Source: Rouxiella sp. S1S-2 (GTDB lineage: Bacteria > Pseudomonadota > Gammaproteobacteria > Enterobacterales > Enterobacteriaceae). From it: 64,000 bases of DNA. The stretch is from contig NZ_WFKL01000001.1 of the NCBI RefSeq assembly GCF_009208105.1, positions 2,170,001 to 2,234,000 on the forward strand, written 5' to 3'. Under the pieces are notes generated by a model. It had not been told where the DNA came from. It ran no database searches and was given only the letters and a program-made list of their open reading frames with translations. Shown one piece after another: positions 26,300 to 35,164 of the stretch (within the stretch, counting starts at the first letter, position 1; every line of letters starts with the position of its first letter). Both the position numbers and the translations under genes were made by a program.

Positions 26300-27133
26300 A
26301 TGAGAATTGAAAAAGTTAGCAATTATATCGGTGCAGAAATTCATGATGTTTCTATTCGCGATATTCGTGTACCTGAAGTTCGCGACCGCGTACTGCATGC
26401 ATTACACGAAAATGAACTGCTTATTTTTAAAGGGCTCGATATTTCCCCTGGGGAACAGGTTGAACTGGCACGTGTAATCGGGGAACCAGTACCCTTTGTA
26501 ATGAGTCAATATCGTCACCCTGAACACCCGGAGATAATGATCTCCTCCAATGAGGTGGTTAACGGTAAGGCTTACGGTGTGCCGAGAGTGGGTAATTTCT
26601 GGCATCAGGATTCGTCTTATACCGATAATCCGACGACCTACACGCTGTTGCACGGTATAAATATTCCGCAATGGAGCGGGGACACGCTTTTTTCCAGCGC
26701 GGGGAATGTTTATGACAGGCTCTCACCGCATTGGAAAGACAAAATTGCCGGACGTGATGCGGTTCATACGGTCAGGAAACGTTTTAAAATCCGCCCGGAG
26801 CACGCCGGATATTCTATTACCGAATTAATGAAAAAGGCCGATGAACTCCATCCTCCCGTCACTCATCCACTGGTGAAAATCGATCCCTATACCAAACTAC
26901 CGTATTTATACGGTGCTAAAGACTATCTCGACTACGTTATTGGTTTTGATGCCAATGAAAACCAGGAGTTTCTCAATTTAGTCGAAGCGTTAGTCACCGA
27001 TCCTGGTCATGGCTATCGACATAAGTGGACTAAGGGCGACCTGCTGCTGTGGAAAACCGAGACGGCCTACCATGCAGTGACCGACGTCGAAGATAATCAG
27101 TCAAGAACAGTTCACCGAGTGGCGGTGAAATAA
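26300..27133 (+). CDS. TauD/TfdA family Fe(II)/2-oxoglutarate dioxygenase
   Basis: A 277-residue dioxygenase with the complete facial triad: His102-x-Asp104 (FWHQDSSY) and His258 (TAYHAVTD). Arg269 or Arg273 (SRTVHRV) is placed to bind 2-oxoglutarate. The spacing of 156 residues from first to last His equals that recalled for E. coli TauD. It probably hydroxylates, desaturates or decarboxylates the amino-ketone or amino acid building block of the cluster product. It lies 10 bp after the ALAS-like gene with GAGGA as ribosome site, and its TAA overlaps the next ATG by one base. Confidence 0.92.
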   Translation: MRIEKVSNYIGAEIHDVSIRDIRVPEVRDRVLHALHENELLIFKGLDISPGEQVELARVIGEPVPFVMSQYRHPEHPEIMISSNEVVNGKAYGVPRVGNFWHQDSSYTDNPTTYTLLHGINIPQWSGDTLFSSAGNVYDRLSPHWKDKIAGRDAVHTVRKRFKIRPEHAGYSITELMKKADELHPPVTHPLVKIDPYTKLPYLYGAKDYLDYVIGFDANENQEFLNLVEALVTDPGHGYRHKWTKGDLLLWKTETAYHAVTDVEDNQSRTVHRVAVK

Positions 27134-28098
27134 TGACGCGCGCAGGCATTACCGCGTTTGAAACTGTCATCCCGCCGGGCAACGTGTCCCGGCAGGATAT
27201 TGCACGGCTGTCGGGTGTGGACGCTAAAGAGCTGGAGGAAATTCTTCCTGCTCCCTTTCTCTCTGTATTCGACACCGACAAAAGCGATTGGGAGTATGCG
27301 ACCGAGGCTGCGCGGAAGGTGCTGGAGCAGGGGAATGTGGCTGCATCGCAGCTGGACTGGATTATCTACTGCGGCTCCGGCGTGTGGGATAAGCCTTTTT
27401 GGTCTCCCGCCGCCAAAGTCGCAGAACAGTTAGGTGCGACTCAGGCGCACTGTTTTGAAGTCGTTAACTTCTGTAATGCGGGGGCAACGGGTATTGCCAT
27501 TGCTACCGGCTGGGTTAATGCCAATCCCGAGAAAACGGCGCTGGTGATTATCTGCGATCGGTTAAGTGGTTTGATAGACCATGCTGACTCCGCATCTCGT
27601 GCCTTGTTTAATTTTGGCGATAGCGCGACGGCGCTGCTGGTTGGCGTCGAACGTCCTTTGCTTACTCTGTCGGCCTGCGATATGCAGACTGACCCGACAT
27701 GGTGCGATATGTATCAGGGGGAGTATCGCCAGGGGCGGGTGCTTGCGCGTAAAAACTATACCCGTAAAGGCCTGCTGCAGGTGTATGTGGAGATGCTCAG
27801 CCAATTACTTGACCGCAGCCTGTCGAAAACGGGTCTGAATTTGCTCGATATTAGATTTTTGCTCATTAATCAGGGCGATATCAATGTCCATAACGCCTTG
27901 CTTACGCGACTGGCATTGCCCAGTGAGCGCAGTGTATTTAACTATCATGCCAACGGTCATCTGGGCGGCGGTGATAACTGGATAGCGCTGCGCCAACTGC
28001 TGAAAACGCAACGATTGCAAAAGGGCGACATGCTGGCGATGGCTACCAGTGCGATGGGATTCAGCTGGGGAATTTCCCTGTTTGAGGTGACTCGATGA
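27133..28098 (+). CDS. KAS III-like condensing-fold enzyme, probable acyltransferase
   Basis: A 321-residue thiolase-fold protein of the FabH type with nucleophile Cys114 (VVNFCNAGATG). The two FabH partner residues are changed. Where FabH has His244 (HQAN) there is Asn246 (INQGDI), and where it has Asn274 there is His276 in GHLGGGD, with Asp281 five residues on. A Cys plus GHxxxxD arrangement is what CerJ/DpsC-like KAS III acyltransferases use, and these make ester or amide bonds rather than C-C bonds. I infer an acyltransferase acting on a CoA- or enzyme-bound acyl group. Start and stop overlap neighbouring genes by 1 and 4 bp. Confidence 0.83.
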   Translation: MTRAGITAFETVIPPGNVSRQDIARLSGVDAKELEEILPAPFLSVFDTDKSDWEYATEAARKVLEQGNVAASQLDWIIYCGSGVWDKPFWSPAAKVAEQLGATQAHCFEVVNFCNAGATGIAIATGWVNANPEKTALVIICDRLSGLIDHADSASRALFNFGDSATALLVGVERPLLTLSACDMQTDPTWCDMYQGEYRQGRVLARKNYTRKGLLQVYVEMLSQLLDRSLSKTGLNLLDIRFLLINQGDINVHNALLTRLALPSERSVFNYHANGHLGGGDNWIALRQLLKTQRLQKGDMLAMATSAMGFSWGISLFEVTR

Positions 28099-29258
28099 AA
28101 ATACTGATTTTGCACCAGGCCCCTTTCAAAAAGATGCGCTATGACCATGTCATCGATCACCAGCAGCATCAGGTCACCTATATCGGATTAGCGAAGCATC
28201 TGAGTGACCTGCCTGAGGCGTTGCGTTATCAAAAAATAGTGCTCCCGCCCGCGGCGGAAAAGAATCTGGTGTCTGAAGTGCTGGCTCGGGTGAGTCCAAG
28301 TGATGACTACTCCTCACTGCTTGCCCTGTCGGAATATGGCATCCTTGAGGCTTGTCATATTCGCGCAGAACTGGGGCTGGCCGGACCGTCCTATGAGCAA
28401 ATCGAAGTGGTTCGAGACAAGGTAAAAATGAAGCAGCGGATTGCTGCTCGGGGCACACTGCGTTACCCGCGTTTTATTGATGCTCCAGAGCAAGTTATCC
28501 AGGGAGGCTGGAGGGGGAAAACAATCAGTAAGCCACGTGACGGTGCGTCGAGTCAGGGGATCACCCTGCATGAAAGCTTTGCGGCAGCGGTGGAGTATGT
28601 TGAGGATAAAACGGGATGGAACAACTACGAGCTTGAAGAGTTTATCGATGCACCGCTTTATCATTTTGACGGCGTGGTTATCGCAGGGGAGGTTCAGCAC
28701 CTGCTGGCCAGTCGCTACATCAATTCACCGTTGAAGTACCTCGCCGGTGTGCCAGTGGGATCTTTCCAGGTGGTGCTAAACGATACGTTTCGCCGGTTCA
28801 TCGATGAAGTGATTGCCGCACTTGGAATAGTGCGCGGTTGCTTTCACATCGAGGCATTTTACGATGGAGAAACATGCATATTTCTTGAGGCTGCCAATCG
28901 CCTCGGCGGTGCCCGTATCGTAGAGACCCACCGCTCAAGAACCGGCGTGCATCTGCCTTCGGTGGAAATAAGCGATTACCTTGCACTGCCTTTGCCTCGT
29001 CAACAGCCGGCTTCAACGCACTATTTTGGATTTTTGCTCTATCCAGCTCATCACTCGCTCGACGCGCAAATGCTGAATATCCCTGAGGGAATATTGAGCA
29101 GCCCTCATCTGGTCAGTTTTCAACGTACAGGCGCACAGGCCGATATTCTTACCTATAACGAAGACCTTCTGCCTCTGTCACTGATTGCTCGCGCAGAGAC
29201 GCCACACCAATTACAACTCTTCCTGCAGCGATGTTTAACGGAAATTTCGACTCACTGA
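28095..29258 (+). CDS. ATP-grasp family ligase
   Basis: A 387-residue ATP-grasp enzyme. ATP-binding lysines are near 109 and at 146 (TISKPRDGASSQGI), and the Glu-rich hinge is YELEEF (178-183). A substrate/metal segment is LYHFDGVV (188-195). The Mg-binding pair is Glu265 and Asn268 in FLEAANRLGGARIVE. Family members such as BacD/DdaF join a carboxylate to an amine through an acyl phosphate. It is therefore the best candidate for making a peptide or amide bond in the cluster product. The start overlaps the previous stop as ATGA, with GAGGTGA upstream. Confidence 0.9.
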   Translation: MKILILHQAPFKKMRYDHVIDHQQHQVTYIGLAKHLSDLPEALRYQKIVLPPAAEKNLVSEVLARVSPSDDYSSLLALSEYGILEACHIRAELGLAGPSYEQIEVVRDKVKMKQRIAARGTLRYPRFIDAPEQVIQGGWRGKTISKPRDGASSQGITLHESFAAAVEYVEDKTGWNNYELEEFIDAPLYHFDGVVIAGEVQHLLASRYINSPLKYLAGVPVGSFQVVLNDTFRRFIDEVIAALGIVRGCFHIEAFYDGETCIFLEAANRLGGARIVETHRSRTGVHLPSVEISDYLALPLPRQQPASTHYFGFLLYPAHHSLDAQMLNIPEGILSSPHLVSFQRTGAQADILTYNEDLLPLSLIARAETPHQLQLFLQRCLTEISTH

Positions 29259-29306
29259 GTTCACCGAAAAACACAATTTATCCAATAACTTTAGCAGGGT
29301 GACATC

Positions 29307-31175
29307 ATGCAATTTTTGACCGATCGTATTATCACACTGGCGGCGCTGTTTGACGATTTACAACAACACGCCGAGTGGGCGGATCCCCTCCCCGCCAGGC
29401 AGGCTGAGCAGATCAGGGCGCTGCTGGATGCAACGGCGTTAGAGCAGGTGGTGCAGATAAGGCTAGGAAATGTGCATGCACTTCCGTGGGTCTACTATCC
29501 CTACACCAACGAGGTAACCGAATTGTTGCCGCTCGGGTCTGTAACCTTGAAAAGCGCCAGTCTGGAAGGTGAGGTGCGCGGAGTGCTGCTCGCGTGGCTG
29601 ACCGGTAATCAGGTCTCTCTGGACAGCGGCTTTGAACCATTTTGGCAGCAAATCATTGAAAGAGCATCTCGACTGAAGACGTTTGCGCCGTTCAATCTTG
29701 CGCTGACCCATGCGCCGCAAGACTCTGCGCCGGTTATTTTTATTCCCGAACAGACCCACGCCAGCGTGCAGGGGAAAGCTGGGATCCGCTATCAGGTTGC
29801 TCCGGGAGCCAGCGCGCCTTATGCACTGTCGGTGGATTTACTGGATGCCTGGAGCGCACCGCTGATTGTAAAAGTGCATCACGCAGGCGTTTCCCTAAGC
29901 GAAGCTCGCCGTCAATTAAGTCCCGACGAACGTCGCCAGCGGCTCGACAGTCGGCTGCGTTTCCTACTCTATAAGACCCAACGGCTACCTCATTACCAGC
30001 AGGTTGCACAGCCGCAAACAGTGGCAGAGCTGCACCAATTGCCGGTGTTGACCAAGCAGGCGCTGGAACAGGGCTCGCCGCCGTATGGTAGAGCAATGGC
30101 GTCTCAGGCACCGCCTTCCGGTGAGGTGCTAGTGTCAGGGTCTAGCGGCGGCAAGACGCGCTATATTCCTTACTCGCGTGATGACTGGCAAAACATGATC
30201 CATGAAGCGGTACAAACCCTTTATGACATCGGACTGGCGGCGGGTGACCGAGTGGTTAACACGCTTTACGGCGGCCATATGTATGGTGGCATGCTGACCT
30301 CTTCTCAGGAGCTGGCGCTGATGCCGGTGGAGGCCTACACAGTAGGTCAGAATATTACGCCACAAGAGTTGGTTTACTTACATCAGACGTTTGATATCAA
30401 TACTATTATTGGCATCCCCAGCCTGCTCGATACGCTGCTTTCGCAGGCAAAACAAATCGACCCACAGTTCCGCATTGAAAAAGTCATTTATGGTGGGGCG
30501 CTATGGCCTGAACACCGTAAAGAAGGGTTAATCGAGACGCTGGGTATTAAGACGTTTCACAGTATTCTGGCGGCCAATGACGGTGCGCAGATTGGTTACC
30601 AGTCTCCGCCATTGCAGGGCGTCGAGCATTATCTGGTTGATGATTATAACTATGTTGAAATAGCTGATGACCACGGAAATCCCGTGGCCGACGGCGAGCG
30701 TGGGCATATTTTACTGACCAATTGGCAAAAATTTGAATATCCTCTTATTCGCTACAAAATCGGTGACGTTGGGCGCATTGTCCCGCAGCGGGATGGCGGT
30801 CGAGTACTCGAGTTTTTGGGGCGTAGCGATGGTCTAATCATTCTAAATGGTCGTAAAGCGCTTTATTATCAACAGGTTGCTGATGTGTTGTCTGAGGCTG
30901 GTATTGGTCAGCTGCAGCTGACCATTAGTCAAAAGGGGCATCAGGAAACGTTGCAGGTAAGCATTGAGGCTCCCCAGCCGTTGGATACACAGGCGCTTGA
31001 GCAAAATTTGCAGGCAGCCTTACCCTCCCTGCGCCCGGGTGACGGCGTGTCAATCGAGCTGCTGGATTTTCGCGTCAGGGTCGTGCAGGTCGAACAACTT
31101 GCGCGTCATCCGGTCAGCGGAAAAATTCGTTTGGTAGAGGACCTGCGTTTTTCTCGTCCCGAGGAGGTCGCATGA
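29307..31175 (+). CDS. PaaK-type adenylate-forming enzyme with unassigned N-terminal domain
   Basis: A 622-residue protein. From about residue 215 it is a PaaK/LuxE-type AMP-forming enzyme. The P-loop is SGSSGGKTRYIPYS (277-290), Asp487 lies in YKIGDVGRI, the hinge is GRSDGLIILNGRK (505-517), and the C-terminal catalytic Lys606 is in VSGKIR. It should activate a carboxylic acid as acyl-AMP and pass it to CoA or an amine. The first roughly 215 residues match no domain I can name; LLAWLTGNQVSL (94-105) faintly recalls LuxC-type acyl reductases but lacks a clear catalytic motif. The usual aromatic-x-x-TE motif reads ANDGAQ (423-428). Confidence 0.87.
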   Translation: MQFLTDRIITLAALFDDLQQHAEWADPLPARQAEQIRALLDATALEQVVQIRLGNVHALPWVYYPYTNEVTELLPLGSVTLKSASLEGEVRGVLLAWLTGNQVSLDSGFEPFWQQIIERASRLKTFAPFNLALTHAPQDSAPVIFIPEQTHASVQGKAGIRYQVAPGASAPYALSVDLLDAWSAPLIVKVHHAGVSLSEARRQLSPDERRQRLDSRLRFLLYKTQRLPHYQQVAQPQTVAELHQLPVLTKQALEQGSPPYGRAMASQAPPSGEVLVSGSSGGKTRYIPYSRDDWQNMIHEAVQTLYDIGLAAGDRVVNTLYGGHMYGGMLTSSQELALMPVEAYTVGQNITPQELVYLHQTFDINTIIGIPSLLDTLLSQAKQIDPQFRIEKVIYGGALWPEHRKEGLIETLGIKTFHSILAANDGAQIGYQSPPLQGVEHYLVDDYNYVEIADDHGNPVADGERGHILLTNWQKFEYPLIRYKIGDVGRIVPQRDGGRVLEFLGRSDGLIILNGRKALYYQQVADVLSEAGIGQLQLTISQKGHQETLQVSIEAPQPLDTQALEQNLQAALPSLRPGDGVSIELLDFRVRVVQVEQLARHPVSGKIRLVEDLRFSRPEEVA

Positions 31176-32377
31176 TCCCTGCAAAAAAATTCCCAGCGTT
31201 GGGGAGCAGTTTTTTTCCTCATGAAACCTTGTTGATGGGGGCGGGGCCCGTTCCACAACCCCCGTCCGTAAGACAGGCGAATACGCACATTGCCAGCCAC
31301 CTCGGAGAAAGGATGGATGGGGTAGTTGAGCAACTTAAGGCGATGGCGCGCTATGCCTTTCAGACGATTACCCCTTGGGTTTTTGGCCTTTCCGGGCCCG
31401 GCTCCGCGGCGGCGGAAATGGCAATCGGTAATCTGGTTCATCGCGGCTCACGTGTGCTGGCAATTAGCTCCGGGCATTTTGGTTTGCGCATGTTCGAGAT
31501 GGCACAACGGCATAAAGCCTCGGTGATACTTTTTGAATTCGACGGCAAGGATGCGTTCCCGTTGGACAGGCTTCGCGCACTGCTTGAACAGCAAGATTTT
31601 GACGTGGTCACGCTGGTTCACGGCGAAACATCGTCTACGACTCTCAATCCCGAGCTGTCTTCAATTGCTGCGCTGTGTAAGAAGCACCGCGCGCTGGTGG
31701 TGGTTGACACGGTGTGCACGCTCGGAACAACCGAAGTATTGATGGATAACTGGCAGTTGGACGTGGTGTTCTGCGGTGGGCAAAAGGGGCTGTCGTCGAT
31801 CCCCGGAGTGTCGCTGATTGCCTTCTCGCCCGAGGCGTGGGAGAGCGTGGTTCAGCGCAACTTTATCCCGACTCAGTGGTGCTATGACGCATTGCTGGCG
31901 AAGGAGTTCTGGCATCACCATCGATATCACTACACCGCACCGGTGAACGGTATTTTTGCTCTGCATGAGGCGCTGCGGCTTCTAAACGAAGAGACGCTTC
32001 CTCTGCGTATTGAGCGCCATCGGCGGAGTTCGCAGGGGGTACAAAAGGCAATCGTGAAATTTGGACTGACGTTGGCGGCACCGGTTGCAACTCGGCTGGA
32101 TGCGGTGGTTGGATTTCATCTGCCGCTTTGGCTCTCTTCAGCGGCGTTAATCGACCATCTGCTGCAGCAGCACCATGTTGAAATTTCTGCCTCTTTTGGA
32201 TCTCCGCTACTACGTATTGGACAAATGGGTGAGCAATGCCGTCCTGCAAACGTACTCCGCCTGGTCAATGCGCTTGGCGAATCCCTTGAAGCATTGGGGC
32301 ATCCTGTTGATCTGGCGGGGGCTATTGATGCGGTATGGGCACAGTTTGGTCACAAGGAGTTGTTGCAATATGATTAG
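31172..32377 (+). CDS. Class V aminotransferase (alanine-glyoxylate/serine-pyruvate type)
   Basis: A 401-residue PLP aminotransferase of the AGT/SPT group. Features are GLSGPGSAAAEM (72-83), HGETSSTTLNP (150-160), Asp179 in VVVDTVCTLGT, PLP Lys205 in FCGGQKGLSSIPG, and the C-terminal RIGQMGEQCRPANVLR. It moves an amino group between alanine, serine or glycine-type donors and a 2-oxo acid or aldehyde. In this cluster it could supply the amino acid for the ALAS-like enzyme or aminate an aldehyde or ketone intermediate. The ATG overlaps the previous stop, and the strong Shine-Dalgarno GAGGAGGT lies upstream. Confidence 0.9.
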   Translation: MIPAKKFPALGSSFFPHETLLMGAGPVPQPPSVRQANTHIASHLGERMDGVVEQLKAMARYAFQTITPWVFGLSGPGSAAAEMAIGNLVHRGSRVLAISSGHFGLRMFEMAQRHKASVILFEFDGKDAFPLDRLRALLEQQDFDVVTLVHGETSSTTLNPELSSIAALCKKHRALVVVDTVCTLGTTEVLMDNWQLDVVFCGGQKGLSSIPGVSLIAFSPEAWESVVQRNFIPTQWCYDALLAKEFWHHHRYHYTAPVNGIFALHEALRLLNEETLPLRIERHRRSSQGVQKAIVKFGLTLAAPVATRLDAVVGFHLPLWLSSAALIDHLLQQHHVEISASFGSPLLRIGQMGEQCRPANVLRLVNALGESLEALGHPVDLAGAIDAVWAQFGHKELLQYD

Positions 32378-33578
32378 AAATTCTTTTTTAAGACCGCTGT
32401 TTATCCTGGATTTTATTTTACATTTTAGCCGGGCGCTGACCTTCACCTTTTTCCCGATTTATCTCTCTCATACGCTGGGCTTTAATCCGCTACTGACAGG
32501 CTACGCGCTGGGTGGCAGTTTGGTGATCGCCACGCTGGCGGGAGTCTATTGCGGCATCTTGGTCGACAGATTTACCCCCTTGCGCGCGCTGCTGTTGGCT
32601 ATTTTGATCTCTGTACTGGTCTATGCCGTGCTGCCTGCTTCTCGCCAATTTACTCAGGTGTTTATTCTGCTGGTCATTATTGAGGTGGCCTTCACGACGA
32701 TGCACCTTTCGGTCAAGTCACTTTTGACTGGTTTATTGCCCGCTGAACAGCGCAGCGCGGCGTATTCTATAAGTTATACGCTCATTAATATTGCCTTTTG
32801 CAGTGCGCCGATTCTGGGCATCACCATCAGCCAGTTTGCCGTTCGTGCACCGATGTGGCTTTCGGGAGGATTGAGTTTCATTTCGTTGCTGATCCTCCTG
32901 ATGTTCTATCGTCGCTATCATGCGCATCTGCGGGTAGTTCGTCCGCAACGCGGTCCTAAAACCGGCCTGAAGCAGACTTTTAAAGTGTTGGCGACGGATA
33001 ATCGGCTGCAACTTTTTATGCTCGGAGGCCTGTTTAGCGCATTGGTATATGCGCGATTCGCCACTTATTTATCGCAGTATTTAGGGTATGTGGTCAGTGA
33101 GTCGGAGGCGCTAAGGTTGATTACGCTGATCGTGAGCATTAATGCCGCGACCGTTATTATGCTGCAATACGTAATAGGGAAAAGAATAACCCATAAGAAT
33201 ATGGTGTTCAGCGTAATGATTGGCAGCGGTTTGTTGATATGCGGTTTGTTGTTTTATCAGGTATCGGAGCTGACTATATTCTGGATTATCGCCACCGTGT
33301 TGTTTTCTCTGGGTGAGGTGATTATTGTTCCCTCCGAATTTCTGTTTATCGACGCGATTGCCAGAGACGATATGAAAGGCGCTTACTTTGGCGTACAGAA
33401 TATTTCGATGTTAGGCGGAGGCGCGAACGCAATACTGTTTGGCTATTTACTTGATAGCCATCTCGCTCGGCCCTCGGCGATATTCTATTTCCTTATGCTA
33501 TTTGCCGTGTTGGGATGCGCACTTTACCTCATCGGGATCCGCCAAAAACGGGCCGTCACCGCAGTGGATAAGTTGTGA
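32370..33578 (+). CDS. MFS exporter of the biosynthetic cluster
   Basis: A 402-residue, twelve-helix MFS protein of the DHA1/MdtH-like kind. The frame is open 65 codons upstream inside the aminotransferase gene, but MIRNSFLRPLFILDF at 32370 follows AAGGAG and starts directly before helix 1. The motif-A-like loop GVYCGILVDRFTPLRALL lies between helices 2 and 3. It is the last gene of the tight operon that starts at 25084 and is probably the exporter, and hence self-protection, for the product. Substrate is unknown. The following 285 bp hold only a weak repeat (AGGAC/GTCCT) and A+T-rich DNA. Confidence 0.87.
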   Translation: MIRNSFLRPLFILDFILHFSRALTFTFFPIYLSHTLGFNPLLTGYALGGSLVIATLAGVYCGILVDRFTPLRALLLAILISVLVYAVLPASRQFTQVFILLVIIEVAFTTMHLSVKSLLTGLLPAEQRSAAYSISYTLINIAFCSAPILGITISQFAVRAPMWLSGGLSFISLLILLMFYRRYHAHLRVVRPQRGPKTGLKQTFKVLATDNRLQLFMLGGLFSALVYARFATYLSQYLGYVVSESEALRLITLIVSINAATVIMLQYVIGKRITHKNMVFSVMIGSGLLICGLLFYQVSELTIFWIIATVLFSLGEVIIVPSEFLFIDAIARDDMKGAYFGVQNISMLGGGANAILFGYLLDSHLARPSAIFYFLMLFAVLGCALYLIGIRQKRAVTAVDKL

Positions 33579-33863
33579 GGACAAAGAGTGCGTAATTTGG
33601 CGTCCTGTTATTTTATGTTTATTTTAATTCGTTCTCCATTTTGTGCTCAAATTCACTGTTTGTTTATCTTAATTTCTTAATAGATTATCGATATAATGGA
33701 TATGGCGACGAATTGACTTAATTTTTTTGAAAGTTCTGGTTTGTAAAATACTTTTATGGGTAAAGTAATCACATTCGCAAAATGGGGTAGTAAACCCTGA
33801 GTGTTATTGATAAGAGCCGTTATTCTTTTTGAGTAAACGCTCAATTTATCCTTAAGGAAAAAC

Positions 33864-35078
33864 ATGAAATTCATTGATGAAACTCTTGAAAACGTTGCGC
33901 CTCAAATTATTCCCTTAATTGCCAGCTATCTTCCTGAATTGATTTCCATTCGCCATGATATTCATCAACACCCAGAAATTGGTTTTGAAGAGGTGAGAAC
34001 CTCGGCAATTGTAGCCGAAAAGCTGGCATCATGGGGAATAGAGGTCATTCGTGGTTATGGTGGCACGGGGGTTATTGGCAGGCTTCGGGGCAAGCATACC
34101 GATAATAAACGCACAGTGGGACTGCGTGCCGATATGGATGCGTTACCCATGCACGAAGACACAGGATTACCGTTTTCCTCGGTTTACCCCGGCAAGTTTC
34201 ACGGCTGTGGTCACGATGCGCACACCACCATTCTGCTTGGCGCGGCCCGTTATCTTGCCCAGACACGTGATTTTTCTGGTACGGTCATTTTTGTCTTTCA
34301 GCCGGCGGAGGAGGGGCTGGGTGGCGCAAGAGCCATGATTGCCGATGGTCTGTTCCGCGATTTTCCGATGGATGAAATTTACGGCCTGCACAACGCGCCA
34401 GCGGCCTATTCACAACCTAATTTGCTTCGCGTTTCTGCTGGGGTGTCATTGGCGGGGGCCGATTTCTTCGACATTCGCCTAAAGGGCAAAGGTGCCCACG
34501 CCGCGCACCCCGATGCTGCTTATGATCCTATTCCCGCCGTAGGCGCGCTGATTCAGGCACTGCAAACCATAGTCAGTCGCAATATTTCTCCCTCAGATCC
34601 TACCGTGGTGTCAATTACGCGCATTGAGGCAGGTTCTGCCTACAACGTTATCCCCGAAAGTGCAGTTCTTTCTGGCACCGTACGGGCATTTTCTGACAGC
34701 GTTCGTGAGGCAATACGTAAGCGTATTCGTGAAATTTCGTCTAATACCGCGGCGGCTCACAACCTCACGGCCGAGGTCGATATTCGAGACGTTTTCTCTG
34801 TGCTGAGCAATGATGCAGAGGCTGCGGAATTTGTCAGTGAAGTAGGGCGTGAAGTGTTGGGAAATAGCCGCGTGTCGAACATCTCAAAACCGAGCATGGG
34901 CAGTGAAGATTTTGCCGATATGCTCAAGCATGCGCCGGGCGCTTTCTTTACGCTGGGCCATAGCGGAGAGAAGCCGGTGCATAATCCGGGATTCATCATC
35001 GACGATGCTATTTTGCCCGTGGGCGCAACGTTGTTTGCAAGACTGATTGAAAAAAGGCTTGTTCCGCTGACGCGTTGA
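33864..35078 (+). CDS. M20 family metallo-amidohydrolase (hippurate hydrolase-like)
   Basis: A 404-residue M20D peptidase/amidohydrolase. Metal ligands are visible: Cys115 and His117 (HGCGHDAH), Glu149-Glu150 (QPAEEGLGGAR), His176 (YGLHNAP) and the C-terminal His in KPVHNPGF. The dimerisation/substrate loop contains GAHAAHPD. Family members cleave N-acyl amino acids such as hippurate or auxin conjugates. No signal peptide, so cytoplasmic. It lies 285 bp after the biosynthetic operon on the same strand, next to an MFS pump. It may mature or detoxify the cluster product, or it may be an independent acyl-amino-acid scavenging pair. Confidence 0.9.
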   Translation: MKFIDETLENVAPQIIPLIASYLPELISIRHDIHQHPEIGFEEVRTSAIVAEKLASWGIEVIRGYGGTGVIGRLRGKHTDNKRTVGLRADMDALPMHEDTGLPFSSVYPGKFHGCGHDAHTTILLGAARYLAQTRDFSGTVIFVFQPAEEGLGGARAMIADGLFRDFPMDEIYGLHNAPAAYSQPNLLRVSAGVSLAGADFFDIRLKGKGAHAAHPDAAYDPIPAVGALIQALQTIVSRNISPSDPTVVSITRIEAGSAYNVIPESAVLSGTVRAFSDSVREAIRKRIREISSNTAAAHNLTAEVDIRDVFSVLSNDAEAAEFVSEVGREVLGNSRVSNISKPSMGSEDFADMLKHAPGAFFTLGHSGEKPVHNPGFIIDDAILPVGATLFARLIEKRLVPLTR

Positions 35079-35164
35079 CCGCCGTTGCTTCTCTGGCGTC
35101 ATTTGAAGGGGTCACTATACAGACTGATGTTTCTCATGCGATTGGCAAAATTTGACATTAATTT

